64,000 bases of DNA, from assembly GCA_029263315.1 (NCBI GenBank), contig JAJCXR010000040.1, positions 124,001-188,000 of the forward strand. The letters are read 5' to 3'. A program made the translations under genes and the position numbers. Below the pieces are notes generated by a model. The model worked only from the letters and a program-made list of their open reading frames with translations. It was not told the origin of the DNA and did no database searches. Source of the DNA: Acidobacteriota bacterium. Lineage in GTDB: Bacteria > Acidobacteriota > Thermoanaerobaculia > Multivoradales > J023. Of this stretch, positions 8,220 to 16,085 are shown piece by piece (the first letter of the stretch is position 1; each line of letters opens with the position of its first letter).

Positions 8220-8804
8220 ATGAGCCCTCGGCAAGAGCCCCCCGAAGCATCCAAAAACCGAAGCCGCGAAGAGGTTGGCGTCGAGCATGTTGCTCGCCAA
8301 GATATCGAGCATGTTGCTCGCCAAGATTTCGATATCCAGGCCGCCGACCCCAAGCTCCGGCGCCTCGTCCTCGGTGCCCTCACCGGGCTCATCGTGCTGG
8401 CCAGCCTCGCCGTCGTTCGCCTCGACGCCTACTTCACCAGTTTGCAAAGCCTGGCCAAAAACGATGTCACCGCGGCGGCGGAAAAGATCCAGCAGCTGAG
8501 CAACTGGCTGCTCATCGGCCTTGGCGTCGTCACTGTCCTCTTCGGCCTCTACCTCGTCTCCATCGCCCTGCGGGTGCTCACCCACCAACGCTACCCTCCG
8601 CCGGGCATGCGGGTGATCAACGACACCAAGGTTCTCCGGGGTCGCAACGCCAAGGTCTACGGTGGTGTAGCCCTCTGCCTCGCCCTGGCCGTTCTGGTGG
8701 CGGGGGTGGTCATTCCCTGGAAAGCTCAAGACAAGCTCGATCGGGTGCTGGCCATCGGCCTCCAGCCGACGCCGCAGACGCCTCAGGATTTGGGGTTGAG
8801 GTAG
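8220..8804 (+). CDS. Three-helix membrane protein with duplicated N-terminal octapeptide
   Basis: Protein of 194 residues starting at ATG 8220, 16 bases after the preceding small membrane protein. Hydrophobic helices lie at about residues 48-66 (LVLGALTGLIVLASLAVV), 96-116 (LLIGLGVVTVLFGLYLVSIAL) and 149-166 (GGVALCLALAVLVAGVVI). The cytoplasmic N-terminus contains the octapeptide [VI]EHVARQD twice in a row, the product of a 24-base tandem duplication (8281-8327). Function unknown. The pairing with 7883-8203 suggests both act together at the inner membrane. It is followed after 354 bases by the glutamate dehydrogenase gene on the same strand. Confidence 0.7.
   Translation: MSPRQEPPEASKNRSREEVGVEHVARQDIEHVARQDFDIQAADPKLRRLVLGALTGLIVLASLAVVRLDAYFTSLQSLAKNDVTAAAEKIQQLSNWLLIGLGVVTVLFGLYLVSIALRVLTHQRYPPPGMRVINDTKVLRGRNAKVYGGVALCLALAVLVAGVVIPWKAQDKLDRVLAIGLQPTPQTPQDLGLR
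8281..8327 (+). repeat. 24-bp in-frame tandem duplication containing inverted repeats
   Basis: Two copies with 23 identical bases, 8281-8303 and 8305-8327, period 24. Each copy holds the perfect inverted repeat CGAGCA-TGT-TGCTCG. The duplication is in frame and doubles the peptide EHVARQD. Confidence 0.9.
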
Positions 8805-9158
8805 CCGCCTGCTGGAATTGCTCCACCGCCAAGGCTCGCCAACGCACCCGAAACAATCGGCCTTGGATGCGCTCCCATTCCCACCGTTCGGAATTTTGAA
8901 AACCGGCGACGGAGTCTTGAAAACGAGGCGTCGATCAACCGGTTCGGCGGGCCGTGTGCGCCAGCACCATGTGTGAACCCGCGCCTTTTCGGAGCGCTGA
9001 ATCCGCCAGCAACTTGCCGTCGCCTCTTCTCCTGCTCTCGGAAATGGGCTAGGCTCGCCGACGTTACGCCTCGCGGCCGGACGGTCCATCTCAGGGCCCC
9101 GGCCGTCGAAGTATAGGGACCCCCCTCTCGCCATCCCCTGGCAAGCAAAGGTACTTCA
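8805..9158. other. Intergenic region upstream of glutamate dehydrogenase
   Basis: A 354-base stretch without a convincing gene. It contains a direct repeat TTGAAAAC at 8896-8903 and 8917-8924, spaced 21 bases (two helical turns), which could be a regulator site. A TATAGG near 9113 is a weak -10 candidate for the downstream gene. A long open frame on the minus strand across this region is judged to be a GC-driven shadow. Confidence 0.4.
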
Positions 9159-12100
9159 ATGCAAGCTGCAAATCTCAAGCGCCAACTGATCGCTCAGGTG
9201 CTCGATAGCCTAAAAACGGACGGTTCGCCAGCCGTACCCGTGCCATTTGTCGAGCGCCTGCTCGACGACCTGACGCGGGAAGACTGTGCCAAGGCTTCGG
9301 TCGACGGGCTGCGTGCCACCGTTCTGACGTTTTGGCAACTCTGCCAACAGCGGGAACCGGGCCGACTCAACCTGAGGGCCCGTCAATCGATGCCCGACGA
9401 GAACGCCTGGGGGGCCACTCGCACGGCCATCGAAATGGTCACCGATGATTCCCCCTTCCTCGTCGACTCACTGGTCAGCGAGCTCGAACGCTGGGAATTG
9501 GAGATCCATTGCGTCCTGCATCCGCAACTGACGGTGCGTCGCGATGCGGCAGGCGTGATCCAGAAGATCCTACCGCTCGGCGAAGACCACCCCGACGCCG
9601 TCGATGAATCGGCCATGTATTTCGAGGTGGATCCATTGCCTTCCGCCGCCGAGCGTCTCGCCCTTGAGAGCGCCTTGCGCCGGGTGCTGAGAGATGTCCG
9701 TCTAGCCGTCGAGGATTGGCCCGCCATGCGGCAGGCGGCGGCGACCGTGCTCAACGAGCTCGAAACCACCACCTTGGAGATGCCCGGGGACGAGCTCACC
9801 GAAGCCTGCGAGTTTCTGCGCTGGATCGACAACGATCACTTTACTTTTCTCGGCTTCCTCGAATACCAACTCGAGAGTCGCGACGGCAAACGCTACCTCA
9901 AGCCGGTACCCGATTCCGGCCTCGGTCTGTCGCGCCGCATTCCACTCGGCGAAAAGGCCCGCGGTGAGCAACCTCTGCTACCCCCGGCGGTGCGTTTCAT
10001 CGAGGGTGAGCAACTGGTCGCCGTCACCAAAAGCATCAGCAAGTCGACGGTCCACCGCAACGTCCACATGGACATCATCTCGGTCAAACGCTTCGACGAC
10101 CAGGGTACCTTGTTAGGCGAATATCGCTTCCTCGGCCTCTTCACCTCCATGGCCTATAGCATCACCGCCAGCAATATACCCATGATGCGCCGCAAGGTGG
10201 CGCGGGTGGTGGCGCGGACCCAGTTCCTCGAGGCCAGCCACAACGCCAAGTCCTTGCGCCACATCGTCGAGCACTATCCCCGTGACGAGCTCTTCCAAAC
10301 CTCCGAGGACGACCTCTACCACTTTGCCCTACGCATCCTCGAATTGCGCCTCAAACCCAAGTTGGCGCTCTTGGTGCGCCATGATGACGAAGGGCGTTTC
10401 GCCTCCTGCATGCTCTATGTACCCCGGGAGCAACACAATACCCGGATGCGTTTGAGGACCCAAGAGGTCCTGGAAGAGGCTTTTGAGGGCAAGGTCACAT
10501 CCTTCGCCACGCTGATCTCCGATGGCCCCCTGGCGCAGGTACACTTCCTCGTCGAGACACCCCACGATCGGGAACCCAAGCTCTCGGTGCCGGAGATCGA
10601 GGCCCGTCTGGCCGTCGTCGGTCGTTCCTGGAGCGATCGCCTGAAGGGCCCCTTGGGGGCGAGCGAGGGACAGCAGGAGGGGCTGGAGCGCTGGCGCCGT
10701 TATCGCCAAGCTTTTCCCGTCGCCTACCAGGATCACTTCAGCCCGGATGTGGCGGCCCAGGACATCCCCTACATCGAAGAAGTCCTGTCCACCAGCGGCC
10801 TCTGTCTGCGCCTCTACCGTCGGCAGAGCGCCGCCACCTCCCGACTGCACTTGCGAACCTTTGAGCTGGCGGTGCCCAGCCCGCTGTCCACCTTCCTACC
10901 CAAGATCGAGAACATGGGTTTGGTGGTCAACACCGAGATCCCCTACGAAGTGTGGCCCGCCGGCGCCACCAATCCCGTCTGGGTCAGGGAGCTCGAGTTA
11001 TTGGTGCATGACATCCATGTCGATCCGGACGCGGTGCAAGACAACTTCAGCGACGCCTTCCGGCACATCTGGAATGGTGAGATGGAGAACGACCCGTTCA
11101 ACCGCTTGATCCTGCGGGCCGGTCTGGAGTGGCGCCAGGTGGTCGTCTTCCGGGCCTACTGCAAGTATCTGCGCCAGACCGGTATCGTCTTCAGCCAGCG
11201 ATACATGGCGGAGTGCCTGGCCCGCAACCCCCAGCTGGTCACCTCGATGTTCGAGCTCTTCGACGCTTACCTCAACCCCGCACAACAGGAGCGGGAGGAT
11301 TTGGTGGATCATCAGAACCGCCTCCTGCGGCGGCTGACCAGGGGTCTAGAAAAGGTCAAGAGTCTCGACGAAGACCGCATCCTCGGACGCTTTCTCAATC
11401 TGGTGCGCTCGACCCTGCGCACCAACTTCTTCCAGTTGGACGACGAAGGCAAGGTCAAGAGCTACGTCTCTTTCAAGTTCGACGGTCATCAAGTCCGCGA
11501 CTTGCCGGAACCGCGCCCCCTCTTCGAGATCTTCGTCTATTCGACGCGCATGGAAGCGGTCCACCTGCGGAGTGGCAAGGTGGCGCGGGGTGGCATTCGC
11601 TGGTCGGATCGGCGAGAGGATTTTCGTACCGAAATCCTCGGTCTGGTCAAGTCGCAAATCGTCAAGAACGCGGTCATCGTGCCGGTCGGGGCCAAGGGCG
11701 GTTTTGTGGTCAAGAAGCCCCCCGCGGCAGGGGATCGCGAAGCCCTGCTGGCGGAAGGCATCGCCTGCTACAAGACGATGATCCGCGGCATGCTCGACAT
11801 TACCGACAACCAGCAGGGGGAGATCATCCTGCCACCGGCCGATACGGTGCGCCGGGACGGTGATGACCCCTACCTCGTCGTCGCCGCCGACAAGGGCACC
11901 GCCACCTTTTCGGACATCGCCAATCAGGTGGCGCGGGACTACGGCTTCTGGCTCGACGACGCATTTGCGTCGGGTGGCTCGGTGGGCTACGACCACAAGA
12001 AAATGGGCATTACCGCCCGCGGTGCCTGGGAATCGGTCAAGCGACATTTCCGGGAGATGGGGCGCAATACCCAGAGCGAGCCCTTTACCGTCGTCGGGGT

Positions 12101-13988
12101 CGGAGACATGTCCGGCGATGTCTTCGGCAACGGCATGCTGCTGTCCAAGCACATCGAGCTGGTGGGCGCCTTCAACCACCTCCACATCTTCGTCGACCCG
12201 AAACCCGATGCCGCCACTTCCTTCGCCGAGCGCCGACGCCTCTTCGAGATGCCGCGCTCCGCCTGGAGTGACTACGACAACAGCCTGCTCAGCGAAGGGG
12301 GCGGGGTCTACGATCGCCAAGCGAAGGAGCTCGAGATCTCGCCGCAGGTCAAGGAACGCTTCGCCCTGCCCTCGAGCACCGTCACACCGGCCGAGCTGAT
12401 CCGCGGCATGCTCAACGCGCCGGTGGATCTACTATGGTTCGGCGGCATCGGCACATATATCAAAGCGGGTCACGAGACCCACAGCTCGGTGGGCGATTGG
12501 AACAATGACGACATTCGCGTCGATGCCAGCGAGCTGACTTGCAGCGTCATCGGCGAAGGCGCCAACCTGGGCGTCACCCAAGCCGGCCGCATCGAGTTCG
12601 CCCTGCGCGGCGGTAGGATCAACACGGACTTCATCGACAATTCCGGCGGCGTCGATTGCTCCGATCACGAGGTCAACATCAAGATCGCCTTCAGCGATGC
12701 CATCGCCCGCCAACAGCTGACCCTCGAGGAGCGGGACATCCTGCTGGCCAAGATGACCGATGAGGTCGCGCAGTTGGTGCTGCAGGACAACTACATGCAA
12801 ACCCACGCCATCACCCTGAGCTCCTTCCAAAAGACGGCCCTGATCGATGACCAGGCAAGGCTCATGCGGCAACTGGAACGGGCCCATCTCTTGGACCGAA
12901 AGCTGGAGGGACTACCCGATGACGCGACCTTGATGGAGCGCCGGGACCGCATGCAGGGACTGACCCGCCCCGAGCTCGCCGTCCTCTTGGCTTACAGCAA
13001 AATCATGGTCTACAACGAGCTCCTGGACTCTCCGCTGCCCGACGACGAGCTGTTGATCGAAGATCTGACACGCTATTTCCCGGAACCGATGCAAAGCCGC
13101 TTCCGAGAGAGTCTGGTGAGCCACCGGCTGCGGCGGGAGATCATCGCTACCCATGTCACCAACAGCATCATCAATCGCGTCGGGCCGACTTTCATCAGTC
13201 GCCTCAGCGAAGAAACTGGGGCCACCGTCAGCGCCATCAGCCGGGCCTACGCAGCGGTCCGCGAGCTCTTCGACCTGCGCTCCCTGTGGGAGGAAATCGA
13301 GGCCCTCGACGGCAATACGCCCGCCGAGCTACAAATCCGTTTGTATTTGGAGTCCGTGGAAATGATCGAGCGAGCCACCCGCTGGTTCCTGCGTCATGGC
13401 GGCCGGCCGCTCGATATCTCAGCCAGTGTTTCCCGCTACGAGCAGGGCATCGTCACCGTCACCGCCCAAATTGAGCACTTACTGGCCAGCAAGGCCAAGC
13501 AACGGGTTCGCGGCCGTCGCAAGCGCCTGGTGGACCGCGGCTTGCCCCGTCCTTTGGCCTCTCGCATGGCCAACCTTGCGCTCATGCCGTCGGCCTGCGA
13601 CGTGGCCCGTTGCGCCCTCGAAGCCGATGAGCCGGTGGAGGATGTGGGCCGCGTCTTCTTTCTTCTCGGCGAGCATTTGGGGATCGATCGTTTGCGCCGC
13701 GCCGCCGCCGAGGTGGGCAAATTGGGCTCATGGCAACAGGCGGCGGTCAACGTCACGATCAGCGATTTTTTCACCCATCAAGCGCAGCTGGCGCGGCAGG
13801 TGGTGAGCCATGCCGGCGAGGGCAAGGACCGCGCCCGCCAAGCTTTCAACGCCTGGAGGCGACGCCACAGCGTCGAGGTGGAACGCATCGAATCGATGAT
13901 CCACGAGTTCGAGAGCGCACCTCGTATCGAGCTGGCAATGCTGACCATCGCCGAGCGTCAATTGCGCCAGTTGGTGGAGCACGATTGA
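9159..13988 (+). CDS. gdh: NAD-specific glutamate dehydrogenase, large (about 180 kDa) type
   Basis: Catabolic enzyme converting L-glutamate and NAD+ to 2-oxoglutarate, ammonia and NADH. At 1609 residues it has the length of the large GDH class (L-GDH180) of Pseudomonas and Streptomyces. The N-terminal 700 or so residues carry the ACT-like regulatory modules typical of the class. The catalytic core starts at VHLRSGKVARGGIRWSDRRE and contains the substrate-lysine segment VGAKGGFVVKK (nucleotides about 11689-11721). The NAD-binding portion follows with GVGDMSGDVFGNGM and GEGANLGVTQ. A helical C-terminal domain completes it. The ATG has AAAGG eight bases upstream. The gene is monocistronic and converges with cysQ across a hairpin (14023-14065). 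No frameshift or interruption was seen. Confidence 0.95.
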   Translation: MQAANLKRQLIAQVLDSLKTDGSPAVPVPFVERLLDDLTREDCAKASVDGLRATVLTFWQLCQQREPGRLNLRARQSMPDENAWGATRTAIEMVTDDSPFLVDSLVSELERWELEIHCVLHPQLTVRRDAAGVIQKILPLGEDHPDAVDESAMYFEVDPLPSAAERLALESALRRVLRDVRLAVEDWPAMRQAAATVLNELETTTLEMPGDELTEACEFLRWIDNDHFTFLGFLEYQLESRDGKRYLKPVPDSGLGLSRRIPLGEKARGEQPLLPPAVRFIEGEQLVAVTKSISKSTVHRNVHMDIISVKRFDDQGTLLGEYRFLGLFTSMAYSITASNIPMMRRKVARVVARTQFLEASHNAKSLRHIVEHYPRDELFQTSEDDLYHFALRILELRLKPKLALLVRHDDEGRFASCMLYVPREQHNTRMRLRTQEVLEEAFEGKVTSFATLISDGPLAQVHFLVETPHDREPKLSVPEIEARLAVVGRSWSDRLKGPLGASEGQQEGLERWRRYRQAFPVAYQDHFSPDVAAQDIPYIEEVLSTSGLCLRLYRRQSAATSRLHLRTFELAVPSPLSTFLPKIENMGLVVNTEIPYEVWPAGATNPVWVRELELLVHDIHVDPDAVQDNFSDAFRHIWNGEMENDPFNRLILRAGLEWRQVVVFRAYCKYLRQTGIVFSQRYMAECLARNPQLVTSMFELFDAYLNPAQQEREDLVDHQNRLLRRLTRGLEKVKSLDEDRILGRFLNLVRSTLRTNFFQLDDEGKVKSYVSFKFDGHQVRDLPEPRPLFEIFVYSTRMEAVHLRSGKVARGGIRWSDRREDFRTEILGLVKSQIVKNAVIVPVGAKGGFVVKKPPAAGDREALLAEGIACYKTMIRGMLDITDNQQGEIILPPADTVRRDGDDPYLVVAADKGTATFSDIANQVARDYGFWLDDAFASGGSVGYDHKKMGITARGAWESVKRHFREMGRNTQSEPFTVVGVGDMSGDVFGNGMLLSKHIELVGAFNHLHIFVDPKPDAATSFAERRRLFEMPRSAWSDYDNSLLSEGGGVYDRQAKELEISPQVKERFALPSSTVTPAELIRGMLNAPVDLLWFGGIGTYIKAGHETHSSVGDWNNDDIRVDASELTCSVIGEGANLGVTQAGRIEFALRGGRINTDFIDNSGGVDCSDHEVNIKIAFSDAIARQQLTLEERDILLAKMTDEVAQLVLQDNYMQTHAITLSSFQKTALIDDQARLMRQLERAHLLDRKLEGLPDDATLMERRDRMQGLTRPELAVLLAYSKIMVYNELLDSPLPDDELLIEDLTRYFPEPMQSRFRESLVSHRLRREIIATHVTNSIINRVGPTFISRLSEETGATVSAISRAYAAVRELFDLRSLWEEIEALDGNTPAELQIRLYLESVEMIERATRWFLRHGGRPLDISASVSRYEQGIVTVTAQIEHLLASKAKQRVRGRRKRLVDRGLPRPLASRMANLALMPSACDVARCALEADEPVEDVGRVFFLLGEHLGIDRLRRAAAEVGKLGSWQQAAVNVTISDFFTHQAQLARQVVSHAGEGKDRARQAFNAWRRRHSVEVERIESMIHEFESAPRIELAMLTIAERQLRQLVEHD

Positions 13989-14022
13989 GCGACGGCGGCC
14001 GTACAGAGAGTGTCTTGGTTAG

Positions 14023-14065
14023 CAGTCTGTGGTGAAAGTCAGACGCTGGCGAGAGCCACAGACTG
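14023..14065. terminator. Inverted repeat between convergent gdh and cysQ
   Basis: CAGTCTGTGG (14023-14032) and CCACAGACTG (14056-14065) form a perfect 10-bp stem with a 23-base loop, centred between the two convergent stop codons. Probably a bidirectional terminator; there is no strong U-tract on either side. Confidence 0.55.
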
Positions 14066-14076
14066 ATAGGGTCGAG

Positions 14077-14940
14077 CTACTTGCGAGGCGGCGGCTTCGG
14101 CATGTTGTCCGCATCCAAGCCAGTGGCCGCAAAGGCTTCCCGCCAGAGAACGGACCGTTGACCGAGCACGATGAAGAACGGATTGAGAAGATCGGGTTTG
14201 TTGTAAACCAAGGGACGTCCTGCCCAGTCGAGCACCTGTCCGCCGGCCGCCGCTACGACGCCGTGGGCGGCGGCCGTATCCCATTCCATGGTCGGTCCCA
14301 ACCGGGGATAGAGATCGGCGGTGCCGTCGGCCACCAAACAGAGCTTCAGGGAGCTTCCCATGCTGACCAGTCGATGGGGCGGCAAAGCTCCTAGAAAAGC
14401 CGTCAGGTGGTCCCCCGCGTGGCTGCGGCTGGCCACCACAGCAAGCTCGGAATCTCCAGAGCCTTCGGCCTGCACGGCCTGGGTCATCACCGCCCCATTG
14501 TCCACCGTCTCGGAACGCCAAGCCCCCAAGCCCAGGGCTCCGAAGTAGGTGCGTCCGAGCACCGGGGCGTAGACGATCCCCAGGACCGGCTGCCCATGCT
14601 CCACGAGAGCGATGTTGACGGTGAACTCGCCGTTCTGCTTGATGAATTCCTTGGTCCCGTCGAGCGGGTCCACGGACCAGAATCGATTCCAAGAACGACG
14701 CTCTTCATATGCGATCGAGGCCCCTTCCTCGGATAGCACAGGAATCTCACCGTCCAATTGCCGCAGGCCCGCCGCCAGCACTTCATGGCTGGCCAGATCC
14801 GCTGCGGTCAAAGGCGAGTCGTCTTTCTTGTAGGTGATCTGCGGGTCGACCCCACGATAGATCTCGAGGATTGCATCCCCCGCCTGTCTTGCCAGGGCAT
14901 TCAGGCGCTCCAAAAGCGTATGGGTGATTTCAATAGCCAC
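14077..14940 (-). CDS. cysQ: 3'(2'),5'-bisphosphate nucleotidase CysQ
   Basis: Mg-dependent, lithium-sensitive phosphatase of the inositol monophosphatase superfamily that hydrolyses 3'-phosphoadenosine 5'-phosphate to AMP, recycling the by-product of sulfate assimilation and sulfotransfer. The 287 residues show the metal-binding motifs in order: SEEG (about 82-85), VDPLDGTKEF (about 100-109, the CysQ form of DPxDGT) and WDTAAAHGVVAAAGG near residue 220. Length is slightly above the usual 246 because of the N- and C-terminal ends. The start is GTG at 14940, supported by GGAAGGAG five bases upstream. No sulfur-metabolism genes are adjacent. Confidence 0.92.
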   Translation of the reverse strand: MAIEITHTLLERLNALARQAGDAILEIYRGVDPQITYKKDDSPLTAADLASHEVLAAGLRQLDGEIPVLSEEGASIAYEERRSWNRFWSVDPLDGTKEFIKQNGEFTVNIALVEHGQPVLGIVYAPVLGRTYFGALGLGAWRSETVDNGAVMTQAVQAEGSGDSELAVVASRSHAGDHLTAFLGALPPHRLVSMGSSLKLCLVADGTADLYPRLGPTMEWDTAAAHGVVAAAGGQVLDWAGRPLVYNKPDLLNPFFIVLGQRSVLWREAFAATGLDADNMPKPPPRK

Positions 14941-15145
14941 AGAAGCTCCTTCCTCCGATGGTCGCTGCCTTGACCCCCGAGCCTCCGTGACCTCGCCTCA
15001 CAGCATTGCCGCCGATGAGAAAACGATGCGCCAGCGTCGGGTCGTCGTTCGAGTGGCCGAACTGTGCCACAGGTCCTCAACCCGAAACAAGTAACCTTTT
15101 CCCTAAGTACGGCTTTCCGAAAAGAGCAATAAACTGAATACGCCT

Positions 15146-15305
15146 CAATTCAGGTCGGCGACCAGATCGTCCATGCGATAGTTGTCTCGTCGACGTTCCG
15201 CTGCAAGGCGCTCGAATTGAGGCCAGTCAAGAGAAAAAAGGAATAGAGCGCCGAATTCTTCGACGGCGCAGCCTTCATTCCTGAGTTGAAATCTTTAATG
15301 GACAT
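15146..15305 (-). pseudogene. Micropeptide ORF with apparent frameshift, paralogue of 18932-19150
   Basis: ATG at 15305 has AAGGAG six to seven bases upstream. As written the frame gives 51 residues starting MSIKDFNSGMKAAPSKNSAL and stops near 15150. After the T6 run (15239-15234 on this strand) the neighbouring frame reads DWPQFERLAAERRRDNYRM and ends at 15146. One added base at the T-run would join the two into a peptide of about 54 residues. The N-terminus matches the second small ORF at 19150 (M-x-I-x-[DE]-F-N-x2-M-x-A-A), and both have an ERRR followed by an MD. Either a recent pseudogene, a homopolymer sequencing error, or a slippage site. Function unknown. Coordinates of the stop may be off by one. 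Confidence 0.4.
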
Positions 15306-15354
15306 GACACGCTCCTTCTACTGAATCGATCCCGAGGTTGGCAAATTTAGCTGC

Positions 15355-15381
15355 AAAAAAACTGAAAACCCAAGGGTTTTC
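15355..15381 (-). terminator. Intrinsic terminator on minus strand
   Basis: GAAAACCC (15381-15374 as read on the minus strand) pairs with GGGTTTTC (15371-15364) around a two-base centre, followed after AG by seven U (15361-15355). It lies 11 bases after the stop of the 41-codon ORF at 15392-15517, which supports a minus-strand transcript across this region. Confidence 0.65.
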
Positions 15382-15391
15382 ACTCCGGTAC

Positions 15392-15517
15392 TCAGGCCTT
15401 GACCTCGAAGATCGGAACGGGAGGAGCTCTGGCGCGTGGACTCATGACAACCATGAAGTGACCTTTTCTACCCGGATTCACAACGCGATCACCGGGTGAG
15501 ACATGCCGTGGACCCAT
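15392..15517 (-). CDS. Possible 41-residue basic small protein before a terminator
   Basis: ATG at 15517 with CGGGGA about 9-13 bases upstream. The product begins MGPRHVSPGDRVVNPGRKGH and ends PIFEVKA; it is basic, without cysteine or a membrane segment. An intrinsic terminator follows 11 bases after the stop, the main reason to take it seriously. Upstream in the same frame, an opal stop (15553-15551) separates it from the 35-codon ORF at 15658, so both could be pieces of one decayed gene. No family is recognised and the coding status is uncertain. Confidence 0.3.
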   Translation of the reverse strand: MGPRHVSPGDRVVNPGRKGHFMVVMSPRARAPPVPIFEVKA

Positions 15518-15550
15518 ACAGGCACAGTCCCCGAATGGCCTGCTCTGCCA

Positions 15551-15658
15551 TCACCGCGACTGTCGATGCAAGGTACCTGGCAAGAAACCTCGATACGACT
15601 CTACCGCCGGGATGATCCCGGTCCAAATGCCGCCTGCAGATTTGACTGGATCACCCAT
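15551..15658 (-). CDS. Possible 35-residue ORF, same frame as the following small ORF
   Basis: ATG at 15658, product MGDPVKSAGGIWTGIIPAVE onward to HRQSR, stop TGA at 15553-15551. Only a weak GGA precedes the start. The reading frame continues past the stop for 11 codons without another stop into the ATG of the 41-codon ORF, which suggests a gene split by a nonsense mutation. Weak evidence; listed so the region can be judged as a whole. Confidence 0.15.
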   Translation of the reverse strand: MGDPVKSAGGIWTGIIPAVESYRGFLPGTLHRQSR

Positions 15659-15718
15659 CAGGCTCAATCCAGTACGCTGGCGCTTTGATGGGGACGAGTC
15701 ACCTGAAAAGAATGAGTC

Positions 15719-15901
15719 CTAACTAACGGATGTAAACAATCTATCACAGTCCATGTGGAAGGCCGACGGAACCCCAAAGGTCATCACTGGGCAAGAACGG
15801 TTGCACCAGACCAGAGACTTCCTCCGGATCTCACTGCATTTCAGTATTGGATCGGGTCCCAGGCCACCGGCTCGCGCCGTCGCCATCGCCCCCAGGGCCA
15901 A
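15719..15901 (-). CDS. Possible 60-residue small protein divergent from hybrid kinase
   Basis: TTG start at 15901 with a perfect AAGGAG eight bases upstream (15915-15910). The product has 60 residues and four cysteines (KCSEI, VWCNRSCPV, MDCDR) and no clear signal peptide or helix. The ribosome site overlaps the -35 element of the divergent kinase promoter. I do not recognise a family. A chance ORF with a chance ribosome site remains quite possible. Confidence 0.25.
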   Translation of the reverse strand: MALGAMATARAGGLGPDPILKCSEIRRKSLVWCNRSCPVMTFGVPSAFHMDCDRLFTSVS

Positions 15902-15913
15902 CAGCGGATCTCC

Positions 15914-15943
15914 TTGCTAGGTGCTCAGGCCGAGCACTATAAT
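15914..15943 (+). promoter_or_regulatory. Promoter of hybrid kinase with palindrome in the spacer
   Basis: TTGCTA (15914-15919), an 18-base spacer and a perfect TATAAT (15938-15943). The spacer consists almost entirely of the perfect inverted repeat GTGCTC-AGGCC-GAGCAC (15921-15937). A dimeric operator between -35 and -10 is typical of MerR-type activators and of many repressors. The kinase ATG is at 16086, leaving a leader of about 135 bases. Confidence 0.65.
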
Positions 15944-16085
15944 CGACATTCAATAGCCGCTAGACACCACTGTTTGCAGCAATTTACGCAGGCGAGGCCC
16001 AGCCGTTGGCCGGCCTCAGCTCGAAGCCTCCGGTGCGGAGCTTCGGGACAGCATACCGGCACAGCCCTGAGCGAGCTCAACGACG

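Larger units (their letters stand above)
14941..16085. other. Low-coding region upstream of hybrid kinase, possible small-ORF cluster
   Basis: A stretch of 1.1 kb without an ordinary gene and visibly AT-richer than its surroundings from about 15060 to 15380. What I can support is listed separately: a broken micropeptide ORF (15146-15305), an intrinsic terminator (15355-15381), three short minus-strand ORFs (15392-15517, 15551-15658, 15719-15901) and the kinase promoter (15914-15943). The segment 14941-15145 is the upstream region of cysQ, and I see nothing further in it. CCGGGAT-G-ATCCCGG (near 15608-15622) is a 15-base palindrome. Confidence 0.6.

Noticed and set aside
8058-9134. 358-codon open frame on the minus strand covering the small membrane genes and the gdh leader
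   Set aside because: Composition is that of a complementary shadow; the plus-strand genes have membrane helices and ribosome sites.
11346-12320. 324-codon open frame antisense to gdh
   Set aside because: gdh is intact and unmistakable; the antisense frame has no domain.
15517-15553. Selenocysteine readthrough of the TGA between two small ORFs
   Set aside because: Only a weak CAGGC/GCCTG pairing follows the TGA; no bSECIS-like apical loop, and decay is the simpler reading.
15503-15688. 61-codon plus-strand ORF in the region before the hybrid kinase
   Set aside because: No ribosome site, and the minus strand has the better start, terminator and frame evidence.
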